A DNA stretch of 62,586 nt from Bacillus sp. M6-12 (GCF_002860285.1 NZ_PGVF01000034.1:1-62586), one strand, 5' to 3'. Shown: positions 8,882-17,246, numbered from the stretch's first letter. The notes: generated from the sequence alone by a model not told the origin. Program-made: numbers and translations.

Positions 8882-9586
8882 TTGAAAAAATTACTTTGCA
8901 TTCCTTTATTATGTATCATCGCGTTCGATGTATGCCTGTATAGGCCTTCACATTATTACACATACGACTATTTAGTCCAAAGAATGGATTTTATTATATC
9001 AGATCTTTTATTCCTTTTGGCCGTAAGGGGTGTCTATAGGAAACTAAATTATCTGCAATTCAGGAATATTCTAGGACAAATCTTGTTTGCCAGTTTTTTT
9101 ATTTACTTGTTTTTTGTATATAGAATTACGTTATTCCCTTTTCCGCTACTTATGTTTTTGGGATTTGCGGGGGATGCGGGACAGTTTACTGAAACAGCGA
9201 GATTCATTAAACAGATGATAGAATCTCACGTCTGGTTCAATTTTATTCCGTTTAAAACAATACATTCAGACCTTTTACATAACACATTTCATTTAGCAGG
9301 CAATTTGCTATTGCTTGCCCCATTAGCCTTTTATTTATTGATGTTTTATCCCAAAGATAAAATAGGCAAATTATTGTTTATTGTATTTATCACTTCGGTG
9401 AGTATAGAAACCATTCAATTCATTTTGACGTGTAGTTCCAGCTTTTTCACAAATACATATTATCGAGGCTTCGATATAGATGACATCATTTTAAACACAG
9501 TCGGCGGATTAGGGTTAGGCATTATCATGAAACCCCTTAAGTTGTCAAAGGCAGTTCAAGAGGGACAGGATGCACTAGGAAAATAG
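8882..9586 (+). CDS. VanZ-like membrane protein
   Basis: A 234-residue protein with about five or six membrane segments. The pattern of VanZ-like proteins is clear: FFVYRITLFPF, then FNFIPFKTI, LAGNLLLLAPLAFYL, SIETIQFIL and a closing FDIDDIILNTVGGLGLGI. Family members affect teicoplanin tolerance or envelope properties, but most have no defined function. The TTG start at 8882 is supported by GGGGGAG nine bases upstream. It is a single gene flanked by terminators on both sides. Confidence 0.85.
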   Translation: MKKLLCIPLLCIIAFDVCLYRPSHYYTYDYLVQRMDFIISDLLFLLAVRGVYRKLNYLQFRNILGQILFASFFIYLFFVYRITLFPFPLLMFLGFAGDAGQFTETARFIKQMIESHVWFNFIPFKTIHSDLLHNTFHLAGNLLLLAPLAFYLLMFYPKDKIGKLLFIVFITSVSIETIQFILTCSSSFFTNTYYRGFDIDDIILNTVGGLGLGIIMKPLKLSKAVQEGQDALGK

Positions 9587-9589
9587 GAC

Positions 9590-9623
9590 AAAAAAGGAAG
9601 AGGATGGTTTCCTCTTCCTTTTT
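9590..9623. terminator. Bidirectional terminator between convergent genes
   Basis: AAAAAAGGAAGAGGA and TTCCTCTTCCTTTTT form a long stem around TGGT. It serves both the VanZ-like gene and the convergent minus-strand gene. Confidence 0.85.
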
Positions 9624-9631
9624 AATAAAAG

Positions 9632-10552
9632 TTATTGATGCCCAAGCTGAAATGAAGCAGCTACTTGCTTTAACTTCAGTGACATTTGGTGGAACTCATT
9701 ATACTCTATGCTATTTGGACGGTCAGCATATTGGTTCTCACTTGCAGGATTCATTGCATATACGAAGCCATCCTTACTTGCAAGTTTGACATAAAGGCCA
9801 TCAGCATATCCGTCTTTTTCCCAGGTTTTTTCTGAAATTTTATCAATACTAAACAAGGTTCTCGCACTGACTGCAGAGTTTTTTGGTTTATATTTAAAAA
9901 TCAGGCTTCCATCCTTTTCGGAAGCAGTGTATTTTGTATCCCAGGAAACAGGTATGGAAAAAGCGTATACGGCCGCACGGTAAGTAAATGTAGCTTCGTT
10001 GGCATATGGTGTGCGGAAGCTGATCACAGAGCCAGATCTAACAGTTACTTTATCCACGAACCAGTTTTTATTTACCTGCTTCACATCTATTGTGGCGGTT
10101 TCCTTGCCATGATTCCCGCTTGAAGTGGCAAGACTGAATTCAAATGTATATTGGAAAGCGGAGTGGCTTAATTTTTTTTCTTTCAATACCTTGTATGACT
10201 TTACCCATGGGCTGGATCCGCCGGTAACCCAGCCATTCTGGTCGAAATAGGCTTTGGTGCTTTGTTTAAGGCTCTTGGTGAATAAAGCATATTGATATGC
10301 TCCGTTTCTGCTGGAAAGTGCCTTTGCCCATTGATCCGCTGCTGACTTTGCACTGGTGGGTGCCAGAACTTGTTCTAATAGTGAAACTTGAAGTTTAAGG
10401 TTCTCTGACTCTTGAGAATTGAAAGCAGTGTAGCTGGTTTGGATGGACACCTTATTGTGGCTTTTTAAGTCAGGGCCAGCAGCAAGCGCGCTGCCACTTA
10501 ACGCTGTGAATAGAGCTATGGAGCTTGTAAGAATAGCGAGTTTTTTATTCAT
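9632..10552 (-). CDS. Secreted protein of unknown function
   Basis: A 306-residue exported protein with a typical signal peptide (about 1-24, ending GSALAAG). The mature part has a helical section with AADQWAKALSSRNGAYQYALFT (about 90-115), similar in style to NTF2-like or tandem-lipoprotein secretion domains. A beta-rich C-terminal part carries IPVSWDTKYTASEKDGSLIFKY. I do not recognise a named family. The start at 10552 has AAGGAAAGAAGGATG upstream. A 17-base inverted repeat lies about 95 bases upstream and could be an operator. Confidence 0.7.
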   Translation of the reverse strand: MNKKLAILTSSIALFTALSGSALAAGPDLKSHNKVSIQTSYTAFNSQESENLKLQVSLLEQVLAPTSAKSAADQWAKALSSRNGAYQYALFTKSLKQSTKAYFDQNGWVTGGSSPWVKSYKVLKEKKLSHSAFQYTFEFSLATSSGNHGKETATIDVKQVNKNWFVDKVTVRSGSVISFRTPYANEATFTYRAAVYAFSIPVSWDTKYTASEKDGSLIFKYKPKNSAVSARTLFSIDKISEKTWEKDGYADGLYVKLASKDGFVYAMNPASENQYADRPNSIEYNEFHQMSLKLKQVAASFQLGHQ

Positions 10553-10959
10553 AAAACATCCTTCTTTCCTTAAAAGTATTTTTTCATTAATTTAGTTTGC
10601 CAAAAGGCCCCTAAATTGTTTTCATAATTAAAGACGCTGGAAAGTTACAAGTGTTACACTTGTTTTAAAATTATTGTAACTTTAGTAATATATACTGCTT
10701 GGAACCATGGAGGAAATTTTGGCATGTGCTTTCCCCATGATTTCCCTCCTTGCGTCCGTATCATAAAAGAAATACTAAAATTAAAAATTCGTATGAAGTT
10801 GTATGGTTTAGCCTCGTTCACACCGCCTAAATTATGTTAGCATCTGCTATCTTCCATGCATAGACTGGGAGTTAAAACTCATGAAAGCTTTTTGAGAAAT
10901 GATTTATTTTCCTAAAACTAGGAAATATAGATAAAATGAGATGAGGAAGGATGGGGTGC
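10553..10959. other. Divergent intergenic region
   Basis: This region separates two divergent genes. It contains a palindrome at 10647-10663 and a second imperfect inverted repeat (GGAGGAAAT paired with ATTTCCCTCC, about 10710-10755). No reading frame looks real. Confidence 0.5.
10647..10663. promoter_or_regulatory. Possible operator palindrome
   Basis: ACAAGTGTTACACTTGT is a perfect inverted repeat with seven-base arms, upstream of the minus-strand secreted protein gene. No regulator can be assigned. Confidence 0.35.
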
Positions 10960-11334
10960 ATGAAGAAGAAATCTATTCGAGCTATTATTGTTATCGGTGT
11001 TAACGCAGGTTACGGAAAGAATGAAGAAACTGATCCTCTTCAAAAGGCAGTTTTAGCCTGGCAGAAAATAGCAGACGAGTTATATGCAGAAAAGGATGTT
11101 TATGTGTCAGCAATTGCTCATAAAAGTAAGGCAGTATATAGAAGTGAATGGGGATGCCCAGAAGGAGGGGAAGATACTGTAACATTCACAGCAAGTTCAA
11201 ACCCTAAATATAATAGTGATATAGACCGCTGGAAGGAAGCCGTGATGGCTGTCACGAAAAAGCTGAAAGAGATGCTCGGACAAGATACAGTCACATTGGA
11301 ATTTGAAGAAACAGAAATATTGTTTTTTGACTGA
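10960..11334 (+). CDS. Hypothetical protein
   Basis: A 124-residue soluble protein. I do not recognise a family. It starts with a beta strand (AIIVIGVNAGYG), has a helical stretch (LQKAVLAWQKIADELYAEK), then a beta strand followed by SEWGCPEGGEDTVTF, and a second helix (RWKEAVMAVTKKLKEMLG). The ATG at 10960 is preferred over the one at 10951 because AGGAAGG lies nine bases before it and touches the earlier ATG. It appears to be transcribed alone. Confidence 0.65.
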   Translation: MKKKSIRAIIVIGVNAGYGKNEETDPLQKAVLAWQKIADELYAEKDVYVSAIAHKSKAVYRSEWGCPEGGEDTVTFTASSNPKYNSDIDRWKEAVMAVTKKLKEMLGQDTVTLEFEETEILFFD

Positions 11335-11361
11335 TAAAAGTTGCACATGCTATACAGGGAG

Positions 11362-11396
11362 ATAAAAATTAAAAGCAGCCAGCTTATGCTGACTGC
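11362..11396 (-). terminator. Terminator of the NlpC/P60 gene
   Basis: On the minus strand GCAGTCAGC and GCTGGCTGC pair around ATAA, followed by TTTTAATTTTTATC. Confidence 0.7.
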
Positions 11397-11405
11397 GCGT
11401 AATAA

Positions 11406-11849
11406 TTATATTCTTTTGCTGCCTATGTATCTTGGTTTCCAATAAGAGGCGTCCAATGAATCAATTCTTACGCCTTTTGAACTTGAAGCGTGGAGGAACT
11501 TGTTGTTTCCAACGTATATACCGGCGTGTGAAGCTCCTTTTTTATATGTAGTAAAAAATACTAAATCGCCTTTTTGAAGTTCTGATTTAGCAACAGGAGT
11601 GCCCTTTGCGAAGATTGAAGCAGCAGTCCGTGGCAATGTTTTTCCTGTAGCTTGTTTGTATGTATATCCCAGAAAACCGGAACAGTCAAATCCTTTTGGA
11701 GTTGTTCCGCCGAATTTATATTTTGTTCCTATGTATTTCATTCCTTCGGCTACTATGTCGTTAGAGGAAGCCTCAGCGGTGTTAAAAGGAGTAAGCAAAC
11801 TAATCAATATGCTAAGTGATAATAAAGCAGCAACTGCAATCTTCTTCAT
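11406..11849 (-). CDS. Secreted NlpC/P60-family peptidoglycan hydrolase
   Basis: A 147-residue exported C40 peptidase with a signal peptide (about 1-27, ending AEASS) followed almost at once by the catalytic domain. It would cleave the gamma-D-Glu to diamino-acid bond in cell-wall stem peptides. The catalytic Cys56 lies in FDCSGF, His108 in SHAGIYVG, and His120 in FLHASSSKG. There are no LysM or SH3 wall-binding repeats, so it is a minimal single-domain enzyme, shorter than LytE/LytF. The start has GGAGG upstream. An IseA-like inhibitor of this enzyme class is encoded about 6 kb away. Confidence 0.88.
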   Translation of the reverse strand: MKKIAVAALLSLSILISLLTPFNTAEASSNDIVAEGMKYIGTKYKFGGTTPKGFDCSGFLGYTYKQATGKTLPRTAASIFAKGTPVAKSELQKGDLVFFTTYKKGASHAGIYVGNNKFLHASSSKGVRIDSLDASYWKPRYIGSKRI

Positions 11850-12157
11850 TTAATCCTCCAACAATTTAGAAAGTTCTGTCTTTCCTTCAATAAATTTACT
11901 ATATCAAAATTTTGAAAAAACTTAGGTTACAACTCTATTAAGTTTTGTTACAGGAATATTACAAAAACGACATAATAGTTCCGAAACTGACATAATAGCC
12001 GGACGCAAAATGATCAGATATTACAACAACAAAAAAATAAGAGAATACTAGCGTGATTCATACTTAATTTAACGGGAAAAACTGACATCCTTTGTATGCC
12101 CAAAGCGGTAAGAGTCCATGGTACAATATAGTTAGCCATTGTGAAGGAGGGGACAGG

Positions 12158-12526
12158 ATGGACTTTTCTCATATTATTGCTGAGGACAAGATAAAGAAAG
12201 CAATAAAGGCAGGCGAGTTTGACAATCTGCCGGGCCACGGAAAACTATTAGTAATGGAAGATCTGTCAGCAATTCCCGAAGATCTGCGCATGGCTTACAA
12301 GATGATGAAAAATGCTGGAATGGTTGAGGATGAGGGATCATATAAAAAAGAGTTTATGCGTATTGAGGACCTGCTGGCAAACTGCGGGGATAGCACAAAA
12401 AAGAAGGAACTTGAGCAGCAGCTTACAGAAAAACGGATGCGCTATCAAAAATATAAACAAAAAAACACATCTCATTCATCCGTCTTTAAAGAATATCAAA
12501 GCAAACTGAATGATTTGCTTTCATAA
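12158..12526 (+). CDS. DnaJC28-type conserved-domain protein (DUF1992)
   Basis: A 122-residue soluble protein. It begins FSHIIAEDKIKKAIKAGEFDNLPGHGKLL, the hallmark of the DUF1992/DNAJC28 conserved domain, with LPGHGKLL fully recognisable. The rest is helical and charged. Family members are often annotated as DnaJ-family proteins but have no J domain or known function. The ATG at 12158 is chosen for the strong GAAGGAGGGG site just upstream. It is monocistronic, with its own terminator. Confidence 0.85.
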   Translation: MDFSHIIAEDKIKKAIKAGEFDNLPGHGKLLVMEDLSAIPEDLRMAYKMMKNAGMVEDEGSYKKEFMRIEDLLANCGDSTKKKELEQQLTEKRMRYQKYKQKNTSHSSVFKEYQSKLNDLLS

Positions 12527-12543
12527 TATTATAGAAGGAATCA

Positions 12544-12572
12544 GCCCTCAAAAAAATAACGAGGGCTTTTTT
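12544..12572 (+). terminator. Terminator of the DUF1992 gene
   Basis: GCCCTC and GAGGGC pair around an A-rich loop, followed by six T. Confidence 0.75.
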
Positions 12573-12880
12573 CTGTGGAAAAAGGGCGGAGAGGATGCAA
12601 CGATTGTTCGGCAATGGTTTTGCTTCGCTCACACTCCTTTTTTTGTGTTTGCATGTGCTGCTGACTATTTATGAATATTTCTATACATAGGCTTAAAGTT
12701 AAAATAAAACTCTTTCATGTTTTTTGGGGGTGGGGTGTCTCTCTGATTGGCTAAATGACACCTTTGGAAAATGGGTATTTATTAACCTTATAGTAAAAAT
12801 TTAAAATAGGTTCATTTTTTTGGCATATTTACCGATATAATCAAAGAGCAACTTGAATTTTTGAAGAACGGGTGAGTTTA
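12573..12880. other. Leader region of motAB
   Basis: No gene. A CCGATAT element at 12832-12838 matches the -10 of flagellar sigma-D promoters. The matching TAAA -35 is not at the ideal distance, so the promoter call is tentative. Confidence 0.35.
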
Positions 12881-13672
12881 GTGGATAAAGCTTCGATATT
12901 AGGGTTTATATTAGGATTAATAGGTGTCTTTGTGGGTATGTACTTTAAACACGTCCCGCCATCGGTATTATTAAACCCTGCAGCCATTTTAATTATTATA
13001 GTAGGAACAATTGGCGCGGTAGTTACCGCTTTTCCAATGTCTGAATTAAAAAAAGTCCCTAAATTGTTTAAAATTATATTCACCGAGCAGGTACTGACAA
13101 CTCCTGAAGAGCTCATCAAGACATTTTCTGAGTGGGCGGTCATTGCCCGTAAGGAAGGTTTGCTTGCACTTGAAGGGATTGCAGAGCAGGTTGAAAACCA
13201 GTTTTTAAAAAATGGTTTAAATCTTGCGGTAGAGGGACAAAGCGCCGATTATATAAGGGATATTCTTTCTGAGGAAATTGATGCTATGGAAGAAAGGCAT
13301 CTTGCAGGGGCCGCTATTTTCACTCAGGCCGGTACATATGCTCCGACGCTCGGAGTTCTTGGAGCAGTAGTGGGATTGATTGCTGCACTTGGAAATATGA
13401 AAGATACGGATGCGCTTGGAATCGCAATCTCGGCCGCATTTGTCGCAACATTGATGGGGATTTATACCGGGTACGTTTTGTGGCACCCTTTTGCAAATAA
13501 ACTGAAGCGTAAATCGAAACAAGAGGTACGCATTAAGCAGATGATGATAGAAGGGATCCTGTCCATCATTGAAGGTGAAGCTCCGCGGACCATAGAACAA
13601 AAGCTGACATCCTATTTGCCGGCAGAAGAAAGGAAAAAGTGGCTCGAAGGAGGCATGAAGCAGGATGGCTAG
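12881..13672 (+). CDS. motA: Flagellar stator protein MotA
   Basis: A 263-residue stator subunit that with MotB forms the proton channel driving the flagellar motor. Four membrane segments are visible: about 4-22, 30-52, and a pair at about 148-200 that includes the hallmark IFTQAGTYAPTLGVLGAVVGLIAAL. The cytoplasmic loop carries ARKEGLLALE and AMEERH, and the sequence closely follows B. subtilis MotA as I recall it (WHPFANKLKRKSKQEV). The GTG at 12881 is chosen because B. subtilis MotA starts MDKTS and GGGTGAG precedes it; an in-frame GTG nine bases earlier is less likely. It overlaps motB by eight bases. Confidence 0.95.
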   Translation: MDKASILGFILGLIGVFVGMYFKHVPPSVLLNPAAILIIIVGTIGAVVTAFPMSELKKVPKLFKIIFTEQVLTTPEELIKTFSEWAVIARKEGLLALEGIAEQVENQFLKNGLNLAVEGQSADYIRDILSEEIDAMEERHLAGAAIFTQAGTYAPTLGVLGAVVGLIAALGNMKDTDALGIAISAAFVATLMGIYTGYVLWHPFANKLKRKSKQEVRIKQMMIEGILSIIEGEAPRTIEQKLTSYLPAEERKKWLEGGMKQDG

Positions 13673-14438
13673 ACGGAAAAAGCTTAAGCATCATGAAGAA
13701 CATATCGATGAATCATGGTTAATTCCCTATGCGGATTTGTTAACGCTACTGCTTGCTTTGTTTATCGTACTGTTTGCCTCGAGCTCTGTTGATGCAAATA
13801 AATTTCAGCAGATGTCGAATGTTTTTAACCAGATTTTCAGCGGCGGAACGGGTGTGATGGACTACCCGGCACCTGTACCTAAGGCATCTTCTTCTTCTAC
13901 GGATAAAGAAGAAAAAACAGCGGAAACTCTCAAGAAGGCTGACGGAAAAGGAAGCTTTGGACAGCAGGAACAGAAAGAACTTGGGGAAATTCAGGATCGG
14001 GTAAATCAATATATCCAAAAGAAACAGCTTACTGATAAAATCGGTACTAACCTTACAGAAGAAGGCCTGTTACTGACTATCCGGGATAATGTATTATTCG
14101 AATCAGGAAGTGCAGAAGTAAGGGAAATACACAAGGGGATTTCCAAAGAAATATCAGAATTGCTGGTAATGGACCCTCCAAGAAATATTGTAATTAGCGG
14201 GCATACGGATAATGTTCCTATCCAAACATATCAATTTAGCTCCAATTGGGACTTAAGCGTCATGCGGGCCGTCAATTTTATGAAAATCATGCTTGAAAAT
14301 GGAAAACTGGATCCTGAATGGTTTAGTGCAACAGGGTTTGGGGAGTTTAAGCCGATTACCTCCAATGATTCAGCTACCGGAAAATCAAAGAATCGGCGAG
14401 TGGAGATATTGATAAAGCCGAGAACACCGCTTGAATAA
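13665..14438 (+). CDS. motB: Flagellar stator protein MotB
   Basis: A 257-residue partner of MotA. It has a short cytoplasmic start and one transmembrane helix (about 19-42) with the proton-carrying Asp24 in IPYADLLTLLLALFIVLF. A Ser/Lys-rich linker and an OmpA-like peptidoglycan-binding domain (about 135-255) follow, with SGHTDNVPI, SNWDLSVMRAVNFM and KNRRVEILI. The Asp context and operon partner point to the proton-type MotAB and not the sodium-type MotPS. It begins inside motA with an eight-base overlap, and a strong terminator follows. Confidence 0.95.
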   Translation: MARRKKLKHHEEHIDESWLIPYADLLTLLLALFIVLFASSSVDANKFQQMSNVFNQIFSGGTGVMDYPAPVPKASSSSTDKEEKTAETLKKADGKGSFGQQEQKELGEIQDRVNQYIQKKQLTDKIGTNLTEEGLLLTIRDNVLFESGSAEVREIHKGISKEISELLVMDPPRNIVISGHTDNVPIQTYQFSSNWDLSVMRAVNFMKIMLENGKLDPEWFSATGFGEFKPITSNDSATGKSKNRRVEILIKPRTPLE

Positions 14439-14487
14439 AAAAGCATGATTGCCTTATTGAACGGCAGGATTATTAACAATATGCAAG

Positions 14488-14515
14488 AAAAACCCCTGTG
14501 AACACAGGGGTTTTT
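14488..14515 (+). terminator. Terminator of motAB
   Basis: AAAAACCCCTGTG and CACAGGGGTTTTT form a near-perfect stem with a two-base loop and work in both directions. Confidence 0.85.
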
Positions 14516-14537
14516 GCGTTGGGAGATATTATCAGGT

Positions 14538-14660
14538 CTAGTTAGTTTCTTTATTTTCAACTAATGTTACTGCTGGTTTGCATAGATGATCCATCCAAAA
14601 ACCAATCCCAATCATGCAGCCGATCGGTATAACGTAGTTTAGAACGTGAAGAATTGTCAT
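14538..14660 (-). CDS. Small membrane protein
   Basis: A 40-residue protein with an ATG at 14660 and a strong GGGAGGAAA ribosome site. Residues 4-22 form one hydrophobic helix (LHVLNYVIPIGCMIGIGFWM), followed by a short polar tail ending NKETN. No family is recognised. It is convergent with motB and the two share the bidirectional terminator. Confidence 0.55.
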   Translation of the reverse strand: MTILHVLNYVIPIGCMIGIGFWMDHLCKPAVTLVENKETN

Positions 14661-15107
14661 GTGATTTCCTCCCAATAAAGAATATCGCCTGGATCTTGTT
14701 AATGGTATTATATGGAAAAGTTCACAGAGTAGACAAATAATTACCCCTGAATATTCAAATATTTTTCTGGAATTTAAAAAAGAATTAGCAATTCAGCGAA
14801 AACTAAAAAACCATGCCGAAAAATTTCATGATTTTTAACTTCAACCCAGGCATGGGAAAAAGGAATAAGCAGTCAGTTCGTGCAAATAAAATACGAGGCT
14901 AAACGGTAACACTTCATAAATCTTTTATATTTTCACTACAATTAGTTTTTTATCAGATAAATCGGTTCAGTTAAGCCCTTTTCCGCAGAAATAAAAAAGT
15001 GCCGGATAAACCTTTATAAAAAAGGGCCACCGGCTTCTTTTCATTTATTTTATGACTCAAATAATTGATTCCGCAGTCTTCTTTTGTTTTCTGCCATGCA
15101 GCAGATA

Positions 15108-15290
15108 TTATAATATCAATCCTATTAGGATGATGAGTGACGCTGAAAGATACATAAATGAATAACTGGTTTTAGCGGCAATCATCCCCATAAAGAATGA
15201 ATCCGCTCCTGCCAATCTCGAGACTGTATCCACTGGTAATAAATAAGCATTCCGAGTCACCTTATCTAAATGGACGTTTAGTTTTTGCAA
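15108..15290 (-). CDS. Doubtful small membrane ORF or gene remnant
   Basis: A 60-residue frame starting TTG at 15290 with one hydrophobic C-terminal helix (SYSFMYLSASLIILIGLIL). Codon choice looks protein-like, but the bases upstream of the TTG are C-rich with no Shine-Dalgarno, and its 5' end overlaps the sigma-B-like promoter of the plus-strand gene. It may be the C-terminal end of a lost membrane protein. No family is recognised. Confidence 0.25.
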   Translation of the reverse strand: MQKLNVHLDKVTRNAYLLPVDTVSRLAGADSFFMGMIAAKTSYSFMYLSASLIILIGLIL

Positions 15291-15300
15291 AAGGGGGGAA
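15276..15300 (+). promoter_or_regulatory. Candidate sigma-B promoter of yfkM
   Basis: GTTTAG and GGGGAA are spaced by 13 bases, close to the general-stress sigma-B consensus GTTTAA-N13-15-GGGTAT. It lies 46 bases upstream of a homologue of general stress protein 18, which is sigma-B controlled in B. subtilis. Confidence 0.55.
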
Positions 15301-15345
15301 CAAATTAAAGGTGCCTAATTATTAATTTTGAGGGAGCTGAAATCT

Positions 15346-15861
15346 ATGAGCAAGAAAATTGCAACGGTGATTACTTCGATGTTTGAGGACTCAGAATATA
15401 CAGAACCTGCCCAGGCATTTAAAGAAGCTGGACATACAGTTGTAACGATTGAAAAAGAAAAAGGGAAAACTGTAGAAGGTAAACAGGGAGAAGCAACAGT
15501 AACGATTGATGAATCAATAGACAATGTAAATCATGAAGATTTCGATGCCCTCTTTATCCCAGGAGGTTTTTCCCCTGACCAGCTCCGTGCAGATGAACGA
15601 TTTGTATCATTTGCCAAAGCCTTTATGGATGCAAATAAACCTGTGTTCGCGATTTGCCATGGCCCACAGCTTCTCTTAACGGCTAAAACACTGGAGGGGC
15701 GAACGGCCACTGGTTATAAATCAATCCAGGTAGACATGGAATATGCTGGAGTCACATTTAAGGATGAAGAAGTGGTTGTATGCGGTGAGCAGCTTGTGAC
15801 AAGCCGTCAGCCCGATGATATACCGGCATTTAACCGTGAAGCATTAAGACTGCTGGGGTAA
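15346..15861 (+). CDS. yfkM: PfpI/DJ-1-type general stress protein
   Basis: A 171-residue member of the DJ-1/PfpI superfamily, closely resembling B. subtilis YfkM (general stress protein 18, 172 residues). The nucleophile elbow FAICHGPQ gives Cys104-His105, and the partner acid Glu14 lies in MFEDSEYTEP. IPGGFSPDQLRADERFV and LVTSRQPDDIPAFNRE are conserved. Such proteins are annotated as intracellular proteases, glyoxalases or deglycases; the true substrate is uncertain. The ATG at 15346 has GAGGGAG upstream. It is monocistronic, with a sigma-B-like promoter and its own terminator. Confidence 0.9.
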   Translation: MSKKIATVITSMFEDSEYTEPAQAFKEAGHTVVTIEKEKGKTVEGKQGEATVTIDESIDNVNHEDFDALFIPGGFSPDQLRADERFVSFAKAFMDANKPVFAICHGPQLLLTAKTLEGRTATGYKSIQVDMEYAGVTFKDEEVVVCGEQLVTSRQPDDIPAFNREALRLLG

Positions 15862-15891
15862 CGGCCAGACAGAACTTAAACTGAGGAACGA

Positions 15892-15917
15892 ATAAACCCC
15901 TGAAGTCAGGGGTTTAT
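15892..15917 (+). terminator. Terminator of yfkM
   Basis: ATAAACCCCTGA and TCAGGGGTTTAT form a perfect twelve-base stem. Confidence 0.85.
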
Positions 15918-16177
15918 TTGTGTAGATACATAAAGTTTTTGCATAAATGTTAATGAGCTTGCTGTTGTTTGATGCAATTTTTATAAAAATCCCGATTCGA
16001 TGAATTTTATTGTGGTAAGGCCTCACACTTAAAAGCCGTCAGTATAGAATAAAAAGAATGAATGATGACCGGTTTTGGAGAATAAGATATCCTTTATATA
16101 AGGGTCTTTTCGTTGTTTTTAGCGAATGAGATGAGTAGAATAGGTAGATAAGACTGTAAGCAAGAGGAAGTGTTCGC
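15918..16177. other. Intergenic, no gene recognised
   Basis: AT-rich leader of the methionine aminopeptidase gene, with a ribosome site (AAGAGGAAG) near 16163. Nothing else is supported. Confidence 0.5.
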
Positions 16178-16924
16178 ATGATTGTATTGAAATCAGACAG
16201 GGAGATAAAGGCGATGCAAGAGTCAGGGGAAATCCTGGCTTCCTGCCATAAGGCGCTGGCGAAGCTGATTGTCCCAGGTGCCACCACATGGGAAATAGAG
16301 GAGTTTGTCAGCCAGTACCTTAAGAAGCATGGAGCTACCCCAGAGCAAAAAGGGTATAAGGGGTATGAATATGCAACCTGTGCAAGTATTAATGAAGAGA
16401 TTTGCCATGGATTCCCGAGAAAAGCACCGTTAAAGTCAGGAGATATTGTTACAATTGATATGGTGGTTAACTATAAAGGCGCTCTCTCTGATTCGGCCTG
16501 GACCTATAAAGTAGGAGAAGTATCGAAGGAAACAGAACGACTTCTTAAGGTTACCGAGGAATGTTTATATAAAGGAATTGAGCAAGCCGCAGCAGGGAAT
16601 CGGATTGGTGATATCGGCCATGCCATCCAAACACATGCAGAAGGCAATGGGTTTTCGGTTGTGAGAGACTTTATTGGTCATGGCATCGGTACTGTTATTC
16701 ATGAAAAACCTGAAGTGCCGCACTATGGACTTCCCAATCGGGGTCTCCGCTTAAAGGAAGGAATGGTCTTTACGATTGAACCGATGATTAACGCGGGGAC
16801 CTACCAATCTGTCCGTGATGCAAATGGCTGGACAGCGTCAACAGCAGACGGAAAGTACTCGGCCCAATATGAACATACAATTGCGATAATGAAGGATGGG
16901 CCGCTAATCCTTACACAGCAATAA
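16178..16924 (+). CDS. map: Type I methionine aminopeptidase
   Basis: A 248-residue metalloenzyme that removes the initiator methionine from new proteins. All five metal ligands of the family can be placed: Asp94 (TIDMVV), Asp105 (ALSDSAW), His168 (FIGHGIG), Glu201 (TIEPMINAG) and Glu232 (YEHTI). His77 in CHGFP is the substrate-side histidine. It is full length. It does not sit in a ribosomal-protein operon, where the housekeeping map is usually found in Bacillus, so it is probably a second paralogue; this is inferred from context. It has its own promoter region and terminator. Confidence 0.93.
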   Translation: MIVLKSDREIKAMQESGEILASCHKALAKLIVPGATTWEIEEFVSQYLKKHGATPEQKGYKGYEYATCASINEEICHGFPRKAPLKSGDIVTIDMVVNYKGALSDSAWTYKVGEVSKETERLLKVTEECLYKGIEQAAAGNRIGDIGHAIQTHAEGNGFSVVRDFIGHGIGTVIHEKPEVPHYGLPNRGLRLKEGMVFTIEPMINAGTYQSVRDANGWTASTADGKYSAQYEHTIAIMKDGPLILTQQ

Positions 16925-16938
16925 TAGCATTTCTAAAT

Positions 16939-16985
16939 AGACCTATTTTCTGATTGGACGTTCCAAAGAAGATAGGTCTTCTTCT
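16939..16985. terminator. Shared terminator of map and the DUF2164 gene
   Basis: AGACCTAT-TTTCT and AGAAGATAGGTCT pair around a 15-base loop and are followed by TCTTCT. The hairpin covers the last codons of the convergent minus-strand gene. Confidence 0.65.
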
Positions 16986-17188
16986 AAATTCATCATTTTA
17001 TCGTCTATAATTGATTTTGCATCCTTAATGGCCTCGTTATAAATGAACGGTCCGATTTCCTTTAGGGCAAAGTTCATAAAATCTTCGGCTGCTATTTCAC
17101 CGATTTCCTCTCCGTTCTGCCGGTAAAAGTATTCCTGTATACTGCGAATTATATGATCCTTGTGGTCTCTTGGGAATTTTATATTCAA
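16943..17188 (-). CDS. DUF2164 family protein
   Basis: An 81-residue soluble protein. Its pattern IKFPRDHKDHIIRSIQEYF, then EEIGEIAAEDFMNFALKEIGPFIYNEAIKDA, matches DUF2164 proteins as I recall them (a conserved GPFxYN motif). Function is unknown; members are predicted to be small DNA- or protein-binding helical proteins. It lies on the same strand downstream of moeA-mobB, separated by a GC-rich hairpin, so it may be transcribed alone or by read-through. Confidence 0.8.
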   Translation of the reverse strand: MNIKFPRDHKDHIIRSIQEYFYRQNGEEIGEIAAEDFMNFALKEIGPFIYNEAIKDAKSIIDDKMMNLEEDLSSLERPIRK

Positions 17189-17221
17189 AGCTAATATGGC
17201 TCCTTTTTATGATGAACTTTT

Positions 17222-17246
17222 ATACCCGGGCGTAGTACCCGGGTAT
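17222..17246 (-). terminator. GC-rich hairpin downstream of mobB
   Basis: ATACCCGGG and CCCGGGTAT form a perfect nine-base stem. On the minus strand it is followed by only a short A/T-rich tail, so it is a weak terminator at best. Confidence 0.5.

Larger units (their letters stand above)
14661..15345. other. Intergenic region with hairpins and a doubtful ORF
   Basis: Two inverted repeats stand out: CCATGCC/GGCATGG (about 14810-14860) and GCCGG/CCGGC with flanking A/T runs (14993-15040), the latter terminator-like on both strands. A weak minus-strand ORF (15108-15290) and the likely sigma-B promoter of the stress gene complete the stretch. Confidence 0.5.
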
